Positions 8,597 to 16,470 are shown, counted from the stretch's first letter. The stretch is DNA of 48,542 nucleotides from Patescibacteria group bacterium (GCA_022709795.1 JAKLID010000003.1:1-48542); one strand, 5' to 3'. The notes: generated from the sequence alone by a model not told the origin. Made by a program: numbers and translations.

Positions 8597-8605
8597 TGGT
8601 ATAAT
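8597..8605 (+). promoter_or_regulatory. Extended -10 promoter element
   Basis: TGGTATAAT, directly after the ahcY terminator and about 35 bases before the wHTH gene start. GTGGTATGGTATAATAAAA is the full context. Confidence 0.65.
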
Positions 8606-8639
8606 AAAATAGCAAAAAATGGAGGAAAATGGATTATTT

Positions 8640-8990
8640 ATGAAATTGTCAGCTTTGCAGAAATATATACTATTGGAATGCCTAAATGCCAAAAACGGTA
8701 GGATTTTTCGGGGTAGCTTGGCCAATTTTTACAGTCGGACCAAAGTGTCGCCCAAGCAGAAATTGATGGTAAAAATTATTACCAAAAGTATTGAACGACT
8801 GATAAAGCGGGACTTGGTGGTGGGCTTTGGAGAGATAACAAGCGAGCGGCAGTTTATTAAAGAAATAAAAATTACTGCCAAGGGCAGAGTTGCAGGCAAG
8901 AGATTATTGGGAGAGCAGATGAGGATACCACTAAAAAGTCAAAAGTTAAAAGTCCCTCCAACTCGGCGGGCAGGCAAAAGTCAAAATTAA
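8640..8990 (+). CDS. Putative winged-helix DNA-binding protein
   Basis: A 116-residue protein from ATG 8640; GGAGGA lies 14 bases upstream, and an in-frame ATG at 8619 would give seven more residues with almost no leader. The sequence MKLSALQKYILLECLNAKNGRI, then ITKSIERLIKRDLVVGFG, then KEIKITAKGRVAGKRLLGE has the helix-turn-helix plus wing pattern of a wHTH domain (about residues 3-95). The last ~18 residues (from KSQKLKVPP) are encoded by low-complexity repeat DNA that ran into the gene and look like an accidental tail. A regulator is likely; its target is unknown. Alone in its transcript, unless YbaK is read through. Confidence 0.55.
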   Translation: MKLSALQKYILLECLNAKNGRIFRGSLANFYSRTKVSPKQKLMVKIITKSIERLIKRDLVVGFGEITSERQFIKEIKITAKGRVAGKRLLGEQMRIPLKSQKLKVPPTRRAGKSQN

Positions 8991-9018
8991 GGTTAGATTA
9001 TTTATTAACTATAAACAT

Positions 9019-9603
9019 ATGAATAAAAAATTGGTGAAATATTTGGAGGATAATAAGGTGAAGTATGAATTATTAGAACACCGAACGGTTTATACTGCCC
9101 ATGATGTGGCGGCGACATTGCACGTAAAGCTCGGTGAGATTGCCAAGAGCCTGCTCGTCAAATTTAATAAGCCGTTTGAAGACGGCAAAAAACCATACGC
9201 CTTGGCGGTGGTAGCAGCGGATAAAAATATTGATTTGAAAAAATTGAGCAAGGTGGTGAGTGACTGGGCGGTGAGATTGAATCGGGAACTGCGTCTAAAA
9301 AAACTAGAGAAGGGCAAGAAACCGGTGGTGGATATTTATAATAAAGTGGCGAAAGTGATATTGCCCAAAGAAAAAGATATGAAAGATAAATTTAAGGTAG
9401 GGGCGGGATCAATGTCAGCTTTTGGTTCTTTTTACAAATTGCCGGTTTTTGTGGATAAAAGTTTCACCAAAAAAGAAAAAGCGATTTTCGCGGCGGGCAA
9501 TTTTGAAGAGAGCGTGAAATTACCAGTGGCCGGGTTTGTCAAAATCGAGCAAGCAATGGTGGGAGCGTTTGCCGTGGGGAAGAAAGTCAAGAAAGTTAAA
9601 TAA
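9019..9603 (+). CDS. YbaK/EbsC-type aminoacyl-tRNA deacylase-like protein
   Basis: A 194-residue protein with a YbaK/aaRS-associated domain: N-terminal LVKYLEDNKVKYELLEHRTVYTAHDVAATLHV, then GEIAKSLLVK with the conserved Lys, the ALAVVAADKNIDLKKL strand and GAGSMSAFGS in the pocket. Members remove wrongly attached amino acids from tRNA (Cys, Ala or Ser from tRNA-Pro, and others); which substrate applies cannot be told. The central RLKKLEKGKKPVVDIYNKVAK region is longer and more basic than in short YbaK proteins. Word repeats (AAGTTAAATAAGTTAAAT) follow the gene. Confidence 0.82.
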   Translation: MNKKLVKYLEDNKVKYELLEHRTVYTAHDVAATLHVKLGEIAKSLLVKFNKPFEDGKKPYALAVVAADKNIDLKKLSKVVSDWAVRLNRELRLKKLEKGKKPVVDIYNKVAKVILPKEKDMKDKFKVGAGSMSAFGSFYKLPVFVDKSFTKKEKAIFAAGNFEESVKLPVAGFVKIEQAMVGAFAVGKKVKKVK

Positions 9604-9761
9604 GTTGATTAAGTTAAATAAGTTAAATCGGGTTAGCGGATAAAGAAATAACAAGTAACCCGCCAAATTATTAATATTGTAGAGTTTTACCTTAGAGCAA
9701 CGGCGGGTGTTCTAGGGATAGAACTGGAAACTAGGTACCGGAAACTAGAAATTGATAAAAC

Positions 9762-10463
9762 ATGAAAGTAAAAGTGGAAAATTTTGAAGGTCCGCTTGAT
9801 TTGTTGCTCAAGCTGATTGAAGAGGAAGAATTGAGCATCACAAAAGTTTCTTTGGCAGAAGTGGCGGAACAATATATTGGTTATATAGAATCATTACCAA
9901 TAAAGCAGCCTGACGAGCTGGCTGATTTTCTTTTGATCGCGGCCAAATTGTTGTTGATAAAATCACGGGCGCTTTTGCCAGAGCTATTTACCGGTGAAGA
10001 AGATTCGGCTGACGAATTGGAGCGCCAACTCAAAATGTATAAAAAATATCTGGAGGCGAGTCGGTGGATAGCGGAATTGGCGGAGCAGGAGACTTTTGCT
10101 TATGCCCGGCCGGAATATGCCCGACCGGCAGGCGCGGAATTTAGAGTACCAAAATCCTTGAACCAAAATAAATTAAAAATAGTGATGGAGGCGATTGTGG
10201 GGGAGATCAAGGCCTTGGCGCGCTTGCCTCAAAAATCACTGGAGAAAATCATTTCCATCAAAGAAAAAATAGAAGAGATCCGCCAGATTTTGAAAGGCCG
10301 CGACTTTTTGCACTGGGGGGAATTGGCCGAGAAAGCCAAAGACAAGACAGAAGTTATTGTCAGTTTTTTGGGAATATTGGAGCTGAACAAACAAAGATAT
10401 TTGTCCATTGAACAAGAGGAAATTTTCGGAGAAATAAAGATTAAAAATTTAAATAATTCTTAG
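9762..10463 (+). CDS. scpA: Segregation and condensation protein ScpA
   Basis: A 233-residue kleisin subunit of the SMC-ScpAB condensin. The N-terminus VENFEGPLDLLLKLIEEEELSIT is the diagnostic ScpA signature, followed by ADFLLIAAKLLLIKSRALLP, the helix that contacts the SMC neck. The C-terminal winged-helix portion (VIVSFLGILELNKQRYLSIEQEEIFGEI) binds the SMC head. It sits three bases upstream of scpB, as in many bacteria, so the two are co-translated. No smc gene is in the window. Confidence 0.95.
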   Translation: MKVKVENFEGPLDLLLKLIEEEELSITKVSLAEVAEQYIGYIESLPIKQPDELADFLLIAAKLLLIKSRALLPELFTGEEDSADELERQLKMYKKYLEASRWIAELAEQETFAYARPEYARPAGAEFRVPKSLNQNKLKIVMEAIVGEIKALARLPQKSLEKIISIKEKIEEIRQILKGRDFLHWGELAEKAKDKTEVIVSFLGILELNKQRYLSIEQEEIFGEIKIKNLNNS

Positions 10464-10466
10464 ATT

Positions 10467-11015
10467 ATGTTAAACTCGCAGGTGGAATCAATTTTATTTG
10501 TCCTGAATAAACCGATAACCATCAAGAAGATCGCCAAATTGTGCGCGCGTTCGGAAGGGGAGATTGAGGTGGTTTTAGAAAATTTAAAAAATAAATATAA
10601 TAACGAAGAGAGCGGAGTACATATTTTGACCGCGGGTGAGGAGGCGCAGATGGTGAGTAATCCCAAAAACAAAGAAATAGTCGAAGACTTGGTCAAAGAG
10701 GAAATTGAAGGCGAGCTGACTCGGCCGCAGCTAGAAGCCCTGACCGTCGTCGCTTACCGCGGGCCGGTGACCAAGATGGAGTTGGAACAGATTCGTGGGG
10801 TGAATTGTAGTTTGATTTTGCGCAATTTGATGATCAAGGGTCTGGTTGAGGCAGAGGAAGATAAGATAATTGAGAATACAAAATATCGAATTACGGCCAG
10901 TTTTATGAGACATTTGGGGATCATGGAGGTGAAAGAATTACCAAATTATGAAGAGCTGGCCAAATCAGAACCACTAGATGAGGCGTTAGAAAATAATAAA
11001 ATGGAAAATGTTTAA
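10467..11015 (+). CDS. scpB: Segregation and condensation protein ScpB
   Basis: A 182-residue partner of ScpA made of two winged-helix domains. The segment LTRPQLEALTVVAYRGPVTKMELEQIRGVN is the strongly conserved ScpB core, and SQVESILFVLNKPITIKKIAKLC is the first wHTH. It binds the middle of ScpA and helps load condensin on the chromosome. Its last codons overlap the start of the D,D-carboxypeptidase gene by 8 bases, so translation of the two is probably coupled. Confidence 0.95.
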   Translation: MLNSQVESILFVLNKPITIKKIAKLCARSEGEIEVVLENLKNKYNNEESGVHILTAGEEAQMVSNPKNKEIVEDLVKEEIEGELTRPQLEALTVVAYRGPVTKMELEQIRGVNCSLILRNLMIKGLVEAEEDKIIENTKYRITASFMRHLGIMEVKELPNYEELAKSEPLDEALENNKMENV

Positions 11016-11886
11016 TTTTTTAATTAGCTTGATCATTGCCAGTCAGTTGGTGGCACCAGTGACGGAGATCGCCGGATTGATCGCCAACAAAGAAGCTTAT
11101 CCCAAAAGAAGAATGACCGGCAGTTTTGAACCAGTAGTGGAGGCGGAGAGCGCCTTGGTTTTGGACATGGAGACAGGCAAAATTTTGTATCAAAAAAATG
11201 GTTTTAAACAGCGGTCGATGGCGAGCATCACCAAATTGATGACCGCGGTGGTATTTTTGGAAAATAAAACAACCTGGGACAAGAAGATCAAGATCACTCA
11301 GGATGATAAAACCAATGGCGGGAAATTGGTCTGGAAACCGGGTGAAGAGCTCGGACTCAAGGATTTATTTAATGTCGCTTTGATCGGTTCGGTCAATAGC
11401 GCGGCTTATGAATTGGCCAGGGCGACAGATTTGAGTTATGATGATTTTATCAAAAGGATGAATAGTAAAGCGGAAGAGATCGGGATGAAGGAGGCAAATT
11501 TTGTGGAGCCGACTGGTTTGGACGCTCGGAATAAAGCGATGGCTATGGATATCGCCAAACTGACAAAATACGCTTTGAATCAGCCAGAGATAAAGAATGC
11601 TTTGACAATGTCGGATTATACTTTTGTGGCTGTGAGCGGCGCGAGACATACCATAAAAAATACCAATAAATTATTGAAGAGCTATTTGAATATTGAGGGC
11701 GGTAAGACCGGCTACACAGAGGAAGCTGGCTACTGTCTAGCCAATATGGTCAAAGGACCAGAAGCTGGCAAGGATATTGTGGTGGTGATACTTGGAGCCA
11801 AGTCGGAAGAGGAAAGATTCCAGCAAAATAAATTTTTGTCGCAATGGGTGTTTGACAATTGGGAGTGGGGAAAAGCGCGGAACTAA
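11008..11886 (+). CDS. D-alanyl-D-alanine carboxypeptidase (PBP5-type, peptidase S11)
   Basis: A 292-residue secreted or membrane-attached penicillin-binding protein. A short N-terminal hydrophobic segment (FNFLISLIIASQLVAPV) serves as signal or anchor. All three active-site motifs are visible: S-I-T-K (nucleophile Ser about residue 73), S-V-N about residue 128, and K-T-G in GGKTGYT about residue 233. It trims the terminal D-Ala of peptidoglycan stem peptides. It lacks the extra C-terminal beta domain and amphipathic anchor of E. coli PBP5, so it is close to a bare catalytic domain. It overlaps scpB by 8 bases. Confidence 0.93.
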   Translation: MFNFLISLIIASQLVAPVTEIAGLIANKEAYPKRRMTGSFEPVVEAESALVLDMETGKILYQKNGFKQRSMASITKLMTAVVFLENKTTWDKKIKITQDDKTNGGKLVWKPGEELGLKDLFNVALIGSVNSAAYELARATDLSYDDFIKRMNSKAEEIGMKEANFVEPTGLDARNKAMAMDIAKLTKYALNQPEIKNALTMSDYTFVAVSGARHTIKNTNKLLKSYLNIEGGKTGYTEEAGYCLANMVKGPEAGKDIVVVILGAKSEEERFQQNKFLSQWVFDNWEWGKARN

Positions 11887-11918
11887 TGCGGAACTTTAAA
11901 ACGCAGAACAAGGCGGAA
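11876..11918. repeat. GCGGAAC word repeat
   Basis: Words GCGCGGAACT, TGCGGAACTTT and GGCGGAAAT lie across the end of the carboxypeptidase gene and its gap. The unit is the same as at 6715-6755. Confidence 0.5.
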
Positions 11919-11957
11919 ATTAATTAAAAATTGAGAAATAGAAATTAAATTTTTTAT

Positions 11958-12716
11958 ATGATAAATAAAAATAAAAGATATGTGATCGCCAACTGGAAAA
12001 TGAAATTGGGGCATCAACAGAGCATTGATTTGGCCAAAGAATTGAAGAAGAAATATAAGGGAGATGAAGAGGTGGAGCTGGTGGTCTGCCCGTCGGCATC
12101 AGCACTATCGGCGGTGGGTGAAATTTTTAAAAGCAGCCCGATCAAGCTCGGAGCGCAAGATATTTTTTATCATGATTTTGGGGCTTATACAGGTCAGATT
12201 TCGCCAGCGGTGGCGAGAGAAGTAGGCTGTGAATATGTGATTGTCGGACACTCGGAAGCCAGGAAATTGGGGGAGACAGATGAGGACGTGAACCGCAAGA
12301 TTGTTACGGCTTTGAAAAATAATCTGACCCCGATTGTGTGCGTGGGTGAAACATTTCGGGAGTATGAAGAAAAAAAGACCGAACTAGTGATCGTCGCTCA
12401 GGTGACCAAAGCGCTGGAAGACATAAAATTGAATGACGGCCAGAAAATAATTATCGCTTATGAGCCGGTGTGGGTGATCGGCAGCGGCCAGGCAGTGGAT
12501 CATAATATCTTTCAACATATTGTCCAAATAATCGCACATACGGCGGTCGAGATCGGAGCAGCCCTAGCCAATAAATTTGAGGTGATTTATGGCGGGAGCG
12601 TAGATGAAGAGAACGTGAGCGAATTTATCATGGGTAATATTTCCACCGGAGTAATCGTGGGTAATAATAGTCTGGAGGCTGACAAGTTAATCAAGATTTT
12701 AAATAATATCCGTTAG
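11958..12716 (+). CDS. tpiA: Triosephosphate isomerase
   Basis: A 252-residue glycolytic enzyme that interconverts dihydroxyacetone phosphate and glyceraldehyde 3-phosphate. Catalytic Lys is in ANWKM (about residue 14), the electrophilic His in VGHSEAR (about 97) and the catalytic Glu in AYEPVW (about 167), followed by the lid loop VIGSGQA. Phosphate-binding IYGGSV is present. Two positions depart from consensus: GHSEAR instead of GHSERR, and IVGNNSL instead of the usual VGGASL near the C-terminal phosphate loop. The fold and catalytic triad appear intact. One base separates its stop from the next gene. Confidence 0.96.
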   Translation: MINKNKRYVIANWKMKLGHQQSIDLAKELKKKYKGDEEVELVVCPSASALSAVGEIFKSSPIKLGAQDIFYHDFGAYTGQISPAVAREVGCEYVIVGHSEARKLGETDEDVNRKIVTALKNNLTPIVCVGETFREYEEKKTELVIVAQVTKALEDIKLNDGQKIIIAYEPVWVIGSGQAVDHNIFQHIVQIIAHTAVEIGAALANKFEVIYGGSVDEENVSEFIMGNISTGVIVGNNSLEADKLIKILNNIR

Positions 12717-12717
12717 T

Positions 12718-13608
12718 ATGGTTTATATTGTTTTGATAGTAATAATAGTTGTTTGCCTGGCGGTGATTTTTTATTTGGTGGGCAAGAAAGCCAAAAAATT
12801 GAGGCTGATTGCGGTGGAGGCGATCCCGGAGGAAAAACAGAGCGAGGTAAAGAAGCGCTTGTTGGAAGTCAAGCTACAAAAGCGTTTGACCGGGGCTGGC
12901 AAAGGCTCGGTGAATTTGGTGAGGAAAATATTTGTCGCGGCTTGGTCGGTAGCCAAGGGTATTGTAAAATTTATCAAAGGGAAAAAGAAAGGGGGTCTTT
13001 TCACAAGGCCATTCCAAGAGGTGAGAGTCAAGAGGGAATTAAAACCAGTTGACGCGGCTGGAGATAAGTTATTGGAGGCGGAGACTTTGATTAAAAAAAG
13101 AAAGTATGATGAGGCCGAAGAAAAGTATATAGAGATTTTGAAGGATGACCCCAAGAATATTGATGTTTATATGGCGTTGGGGGAGATTTATATGAGTAGA
13201 AAAGAGTGGGAGGCGGCTGAGGAGACATATCGCCATATAATGAGAATTGATCCGAATTTTTTGCCAGCCCAGAAGGAATTGTCAGGATTATTGGAAATAA
13301 CCAAAAAGTGGGAGGACTTGAAACAGCTAAGTCAATATATTCTCAAGAATGGGAGCGAGGAAGCCTGGGTCTATATAAGACTAGGTTTGAGTTATCGGCG
13401 GAGTGGTTACCCAGATCTTGCAGAGGAATATTTTGAGAAAGCGGCAGCGCTGGAGCCAAAGAACGAAGCGGCGCTTGACTATTTACTTGAGGCCGCTATA
13501 ATAAACAAAAATAAATCATTAGCGCTCAAGGCCTTTAATACTTTGCTCGGAATTAGTAAAGACGCTATTAAGCTTCAGAGTTATAAAGATAAAATTGATA
13601 TACTTTGA
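12718..13608 (+). CDS. Membrane-anchored tetratricopeptide-repeat protein
   Basis: A 296-residue protein. Residues 1-22 form a transmembrane helix (VYIVLIVIIVVCLAVIFYLVG), then a basic cytoplasmic linker to about residue 115. Residues about 120-270 hold three to four TPR-like pairs: LLEAETLIKKRKYDEAEEKY, YMALGEIYMSRKEWEAAEETYRH, and VYIRLGLSYRRSGYPDLAEEYFEKA. It is likely a scaffold for protein-protein contacts at the membrane. It starts one base after the tpiA stop, so co-transcription is likely; no functional link to TpiA is implied. Confidence 0.8.
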   Translation: MVYIVLIVIIVVCLAVIFYLVGKKAKKLRLIAVEAIPEEKQSEVKKRLLEVKLQKRLTGAGKGSVNLVRKIFVAAWSVAKGIVKFIKGKKKGGLFTRPFQEVRVKRELKPVDAAGDKLLEAETLIKKRKYDEAEEKYIEILKDDPKNIDVYMALGEIYMSRKEWEAAEETYRHIMRIDPNFLPAQKELSGLLEITKKWEDLKQLSQYILKNGSEEAWVYIRLGLSYRRSGYPDLAEEYFEKAAALEPKNEAALDYLLEAAIINKNKSLALKAFNTLLGISKDAIKLQSYKDKIDIL

Positions 13609-13671
13609 AGATAAGAATGCAAAATTAAAAATAAAAAATAAAAGACATTTAAGTCGTCTTAGCTCAGCTGG

Positions 13672-13723
13672 CCCGCCCGCATCGCTACGCGAGCAAGCTC
13701 ACTTGCGAAGCGTTGCGGGCGGG
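13672..13723. repeat. Palindromic insertion in the D loop of the tRNA relic
   Basis: CCCGCCCGCA at the left end and TGCGGGCGGG at the right end form a perfect 10-bp stem; an inner hairpin GCAAG/CTTGC lies within. Confidence 0.8.
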
Positions 13724-13753
13724 TAGAGCAACTCCCCGCCTGTCACAGCCTTA

Positions 13754-13826
13754 GCCGTTGTAGCTCAGTTGGTAGAGCAACTCCATGGTAAGGAGTAGGT
13801 CCTCGGTTCAAATCCGAGCAACGGCT
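13754..13826 (+). tRNA. tRNA-Thr (anticodon GGT)
   Basis: A full cloverleaf: acceptor GCCGTTG/CAACGGC, D arm GCTC/GAGC, anticodon stem ACTCC/GGAGT with loop ATGGTAA (anticodon GGT, U33 present), variable loop AGGTC, T arm CTCGG-TTCAAAT-CCGAG, discriminator T. No CCA is encoded. The flanks extend the acceptor helix: AGCCTTA before pairs with TGAGGCT after (one G-U), and farther out CCCGCC pairs with GGCGGG, so the gene sits in a longer inverted-repeat structure. It is the only intact tRNA in the window. Confidence 0.93.
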
Positions 13827-13870
13827 GAGGCTATGGCGGGCAGGCATAGTAAGGCGTAGGTGCTGAGTTC

Positions 13871-13932
13871 ACCCAGTCATCTGGTCATCCGACCGGACAG
13901 GTCCGACTGGGTGCCCGGTCGAATGACCGGGC
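13871..13932. repeat. Double-hairpin insertion in the T loop of the tRNA relic
   Basis: ACCCAGTC...GACTGGGT (8 bp), followed directly by GCCCGGTC-GAAT-GACCGGGC (8 bp). A shortened relative (ACCCAGTCATTCGACCGGGC) lies behind uvrB at 22114. Confidence 0.8.
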
Positions 13933-13966
13933 AAATCCGAGCAACGGCTCCAGCAATATTTTAAGC

Positions 13967-13995
13967 AAAAAATAATCCGATAAGGGTTATTTTTT
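13967..13995 (+). terminator. Rho-independent terminator after the tRNA locus
   Basis: AAAAAATAATCC, loop GATAA, GGGTTATTTTTT: a 12-bp stem ending in T6. It is about 15 bases after the CCA of the outer tRNA relic. Confidence 0.8.
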
Positions 13996-14071
13996 GTTAT
14001 TTATTTTGGCTAATAATACTCATTTAATAAAGTTGTCCACAGATAGCGATTTTCATAGATAAAAATTTATG

Positions 14072-14221
14072 ATATATTTAAATCATCAAACTCCCTCCAA
14101 TCTCCCCCAACCCCCCGCCTAACCGCACCAAACTCCCCCAATACCCAATTACCCCAACCACCCCCCAACACCGCCCCAAAAAAACAAAACAAAAAAACAA
14201 CCAAACAAACCCCAATTTTCC
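14072..14221 (+). other. G-poor, C/A-rich tract (possible RNA leader; G-quadruplex-prone minus strand)
   Basis: About 150 bases contain only three G (14117, 14125, 14173). The first part has C runs of 3-6 separated by A/T, the last part is A-rich with C. The complementary strand therefore has at least eight G runs of 3-6 within about 90 bases. No open frame is seen. It is followed at once by a terminator hairpin, so it could be the body of an unstructured transcript. A TTGTCCACA (14033) and a TGTGGATTA (14306) flank it. Confidence 0.6.
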
Positions 14222-14266
14222 GAGAGGATCTCTCAAGAGGTCAATTCAGAAAAAGTGGGGTTTTTT
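14210..14266 (+). terminator. Hairpin with T tract ending the G-poor region
   Basis: CCCCAATTTTC (14210-14220) pairs with GAAAAAGTGGGG (14249-14260), followed by T6. An inner GAGAG-GAT-CTCTC hairpin is present. It could be a terminator or an attenuator 70 bases before the holin-like gene. Confidence 0.65.
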
Positions 14267-14335
14267 GGTATTTGTAATATTACTTAGATTTTTGTATGAT
14301 TAAGCTGTGGATTAAAAACTAAACTAAATAAAAAT

Positions 14336-14674
14336 ATGAAGATTATTATCAGTTGGCTCATTAATACCGTGGCGGTGACGATCGCGGCTTATGTCATGCC
14401 GGGTGTTAGGTTGGACGGTTTTTGGGCGGCGTTTTGGACAGCCGCCGTTTTGGGTTTGGTCAACGCCGTGATCAAACCGATTTTTATTATTTTGACTTTG
14501 CCGATAAATATCTTGACGCTCGGTCTTTTTACCTTGGTGATTAATGCCATGATGATCCTCTTGGTCGGGAAATTGGTACCGGGTTTTGAGATTGATGGTT
14601 TTTGGTGGGCGATGTTATTCAGTATTGTTTTGACGATTATCAACGCGATTTTGAACGCGATGACAAAAGAATAA
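14336..14674 (+). CDS. Phage holin family 4 (PF04020-like) membrane protein
   Basis: A 112-residue protein with four hydrophobic segments. MKIIISWLINTVAVTIAAYVMPGV, then GFWAAFWTAAVLGLVNAVIKP, TLPINILTLGLFTLVINAMM and GFWWAMLFSIVLTIINAIL match the layout of the widespread YvlD-like family. Despite the holin name, these are usually chromosomal membrane proteins of unknown role, and no lysis genes are near. It starts about 70 bases after the terminator hairpin and ends six bases before the DUF2207 gene. Confidence 0.88.
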   Translation: MKIIISWLINTVAVTIAAYVMPGVRLDGFWAAFWTAAVLGLVNAVIKPIFIILTLPINILTLGLFTLVINAMMILLVGKLVPGFEIDGFWWAMLFSIVLTIINAILNAMTKE

Positions 14675-14679
14675 TTTTT

Positions 14680-16401
14680 ATGAAGCAAATAAAATTAGTA
14701 ATTTTATTTTTGGCGCTGGGGACATTATTTGCCTTACCAAAAATGGTTCGGGCTGAACAGATTGATAATTATAATGTTAATATTGTTGTAAATTCTGATA
14801 GTTCTATTTTGGTGAAAGAAATAATTAATTATGATTTTGGGACAGAACAAAGGCATGGGATTTACCGCGATATCCCTTATAAATATCAAGCGCGCGGAGG
14901 AAATTATAAATTAGAGATAAATGTTTTGTCAGTGACTGATGAGCGTGGCGGGGTGATAAATTTTGAGACCAGCCGGAGCGGTGGAATGTTTAAGATAAAA
15001 ATCGGTGAGGCTAATATTTTCGTGACCGGGCAAAAAACATACGTGATCAAATATAAGGTGGGCGGCGCGATAAATTATTTTTCCGACCACGATGAGCTGT
15101 ATTGGAATGTGACAGGCAATGACTGGCAGGCAGATATTATGAATTCGGCAGCGCTGGTGAGTTTGAACGGTTTTGATGCTAATTTGGGAAAGACAACGGC
15201 TGTTTGTTACGTTGGCACGCTGGGCGTTCAAAAGAATTGTAATAATTTTTCTTTGGGTGAAAAGAGCGCTCGATTTATCAACGCGAATCTATCAGCTGGC
15301 GAGGGGTTGACGATTGTGGTTGGTTGGCCAAAGGGATTTACTAAAGAACCAAGTACTAGCGCAAAAATTATTAAAAAAATAAAAGATAACGGCATTATAT
15401 TATTGCCGATAATAATTTTTGTTTTTCTATATTTATATTGGAGAAAAAATGGCCAGGATCCAGGGGGGAGAGTGATGATTGTGCCAGAATATGAAGCGCC
15501 GGCGGGAATCTTGCCAGCGGAAGCAGGGGTGGTTTATGATGAAAAATATGAAGCAAAAGATTTGACAGCGACGATTATTGATTTGGCTAGGCGAGGGTAT
15601 TATAAAATTGAGGAAACAAAAAAAGAATTTTTGGGAATTAAAACAGGGAAAGATTGGAAGTTGGTAAAATTAAAGAAATGGGATGGCGAGCGCAACTATG
15701 AACATGATTTGTACAGCGCTCTTATGGAGAATGTAAATGAGATTAATCTTTCCAAATTGAGGAATAGCACAACTTTTTCTGTAAAAGCCAAAGAGATTAG
15801 AAAAAAAATTTATGATGATGTGAGTTTGAAAGGCTGGTTTAAATCTAATCCGGAGAAAAGTCGAGGTACTTTTGTGGCTATTGGCTGGGTATCTTTATTG
15901 ATTATTTATTTTTTTGGCGGCTCATTTTTGGAGATAAGTGGAATAATAGGAATTATTTCTTTTGTTTTGTCAGCAATTTTATTTTTGGTTTTTTCTCATT
16001 TCATGCCCAAAAGAACCAGCGAAGGAGTTTTGATGAAAGAAAAGCTGGAAGGGTTTAAATTATTTCTTTCGGTGACGGAAAAAGATCGGGTAAGTTTTCA
16101 TTTTTCACCGGCGGCGCACCCGGAAAAATTTGCGGAATATTTACCTTGGGCGATTATCTTTGGTGTAGAAAAAGAATGGGCTGGCGTGTTTGAGGGTATT
16201 GATTTGCCCCAGCCGGATTGGTATGTGGGTAGCTGGTCTGGTAATTTTACGGCTCTCGCTTTGGCTGACTCGCTTGGATCATTTGGCAATTCGTTCAATA
16301 AAACCGCTGTTGGTGCAGCGGCGGCTGGAGGTAGCTCTGGTTTTGGCGGGGGTGGATTTTCGGGTGGAGGTTTTGGCGGAGGAGGGGGAGGAAGCTGGTA
16401 G
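14680..16401 (+). CDS. DUF2207-type membrane protein
   Basis: A 573-residue protein. ATG 14680 gives a clean signal peptide (MKQIKLVILFLALGTLFALP, cleavage near VRAEQ). Residues about 25-220 are the extracytoplasmic beta-rich domain typical of DUF2207 (IINYDFGTEQRHGIYRDIPY). A helix follows at about 245-265 (GIILLPIIIFVFLYLYW), then a cytoplasmic domain, two more helices around 405-450, and a C-terminal Gly/Ser-rich tail ending GGGGGGSW. The tail GSSGFGGGGFSGGG is the usual end of this family. The function is unknown. The frame is open further upstream, but the signal peptide and spacing favour this start. Confidence 0.88.
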   Translation: MKQIKLVILFLALGTLFALPKMVRAEQIDNYNVNIVVNSDSSILVKEIINYDFGTEQRHGIYRDIPYKYQARGGNYKLEINVLSVTDERGGVINFETSRSGGMFKIKIGEANIFVTGQKTYVIKYKVGGAINYFSDHDELYWNVTGNDWQADIMNSAALVSLNGFDANLGKTTAVCYVGTLGVQKNCNNFSLGEKSARFINANLSAGEGLTIVVGWPKGFTKEPSTSAKIIKKIKDNGIILLPIIIFVFLYLYWRKNGQDPGGRVMIVPEYEAPAGILPAEAGVVYDEKYEAKDLTATIIDLARRGYYKIEETKKEFLGIKTGKDWKLVKLKKWDGERNYEHDLYSALMENVNEINLSKLRNSTTFSVKAKEIRKKIYDDVSLKGWFKSNPEKSRGTFVAIGWVSLLIIYFFGGSFLEISGIIGIISFVLSAILFLVFSHFMPKRTSEGVLMKEKLEGFKLFLSVTEKDRVSFHFSPAAHPEKFAEYLPWAIIFGVEKEWAGVFEGIDLPQPDWYVGSWSGNFTALALADSLGSFGNSFNKTAVGAAAAGGSSGFGGGGFSGGGFGGGGGGSW

Positions 16402-16406
16402 GGAAT

Positions 16407-16437
16407 GTATAATGGGGCATGTATGATGTATTATGGG
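16407..16437. repeat. Solo copy of the repeat that flanks the S23/IVP gene
   Basis: GTATAATGGGGCATGTATGATG and the following TATTATGGG differ at two positions from the left flank of the four-helix-bundle gene (25484-25513). No gene is attached here. Confidence 0.65.
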
Positions 16438-16470
16438 AAAGATAATTTTTACTAATTTATTTTATAAAAT

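Larger units (their letters stand above)
13653..13952 (+). pseudogene. Decayed tRNA-Thr-like gene split by three insertions
   Basis: If 13672-13723, about 13736-13845 and 13871-13932 are removed, the rest reads as a tRNA closely aligned with the intact tRNA-Thr nested inside it: acceptor GTCGTCT, D arm GCTCAGCTGG...TAGAGC, anticodon arm ACTCC-ATAGTAA-GGCGT (anticodon AGT), T arm TGAGTTC...AAATCC, 3' end GAGCAACGGCT and an encoded CCA at 13950-13952. The acceptor has two mismatches, and the anticodon and T stems have one or more. The insertions fall in the D loop, at the edge of the anticodon loop and in the T loop. It is most likely a relic, but the placement is orderly enough to note. Confidence 0.6.

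Noticed and set aside
13653-13760. A tRNA-Asp, because CCCGCCTGTCAC resembles its anticodon arm
   Set aside because: The 3' half of the stem and the rest of a tRNA-Asp are missing; the surrounding bases align better with tRNA-Thr interrupted by an insertion.
14033-14314. Chromosome replication origin suggested by DnaA-box-like sequences
   Set aside because: Only two near-matches, no cluster, no dnaA/dnaN/gidA neighbours and no gene-strand switch at this place. The tract itself is kept as a finding.
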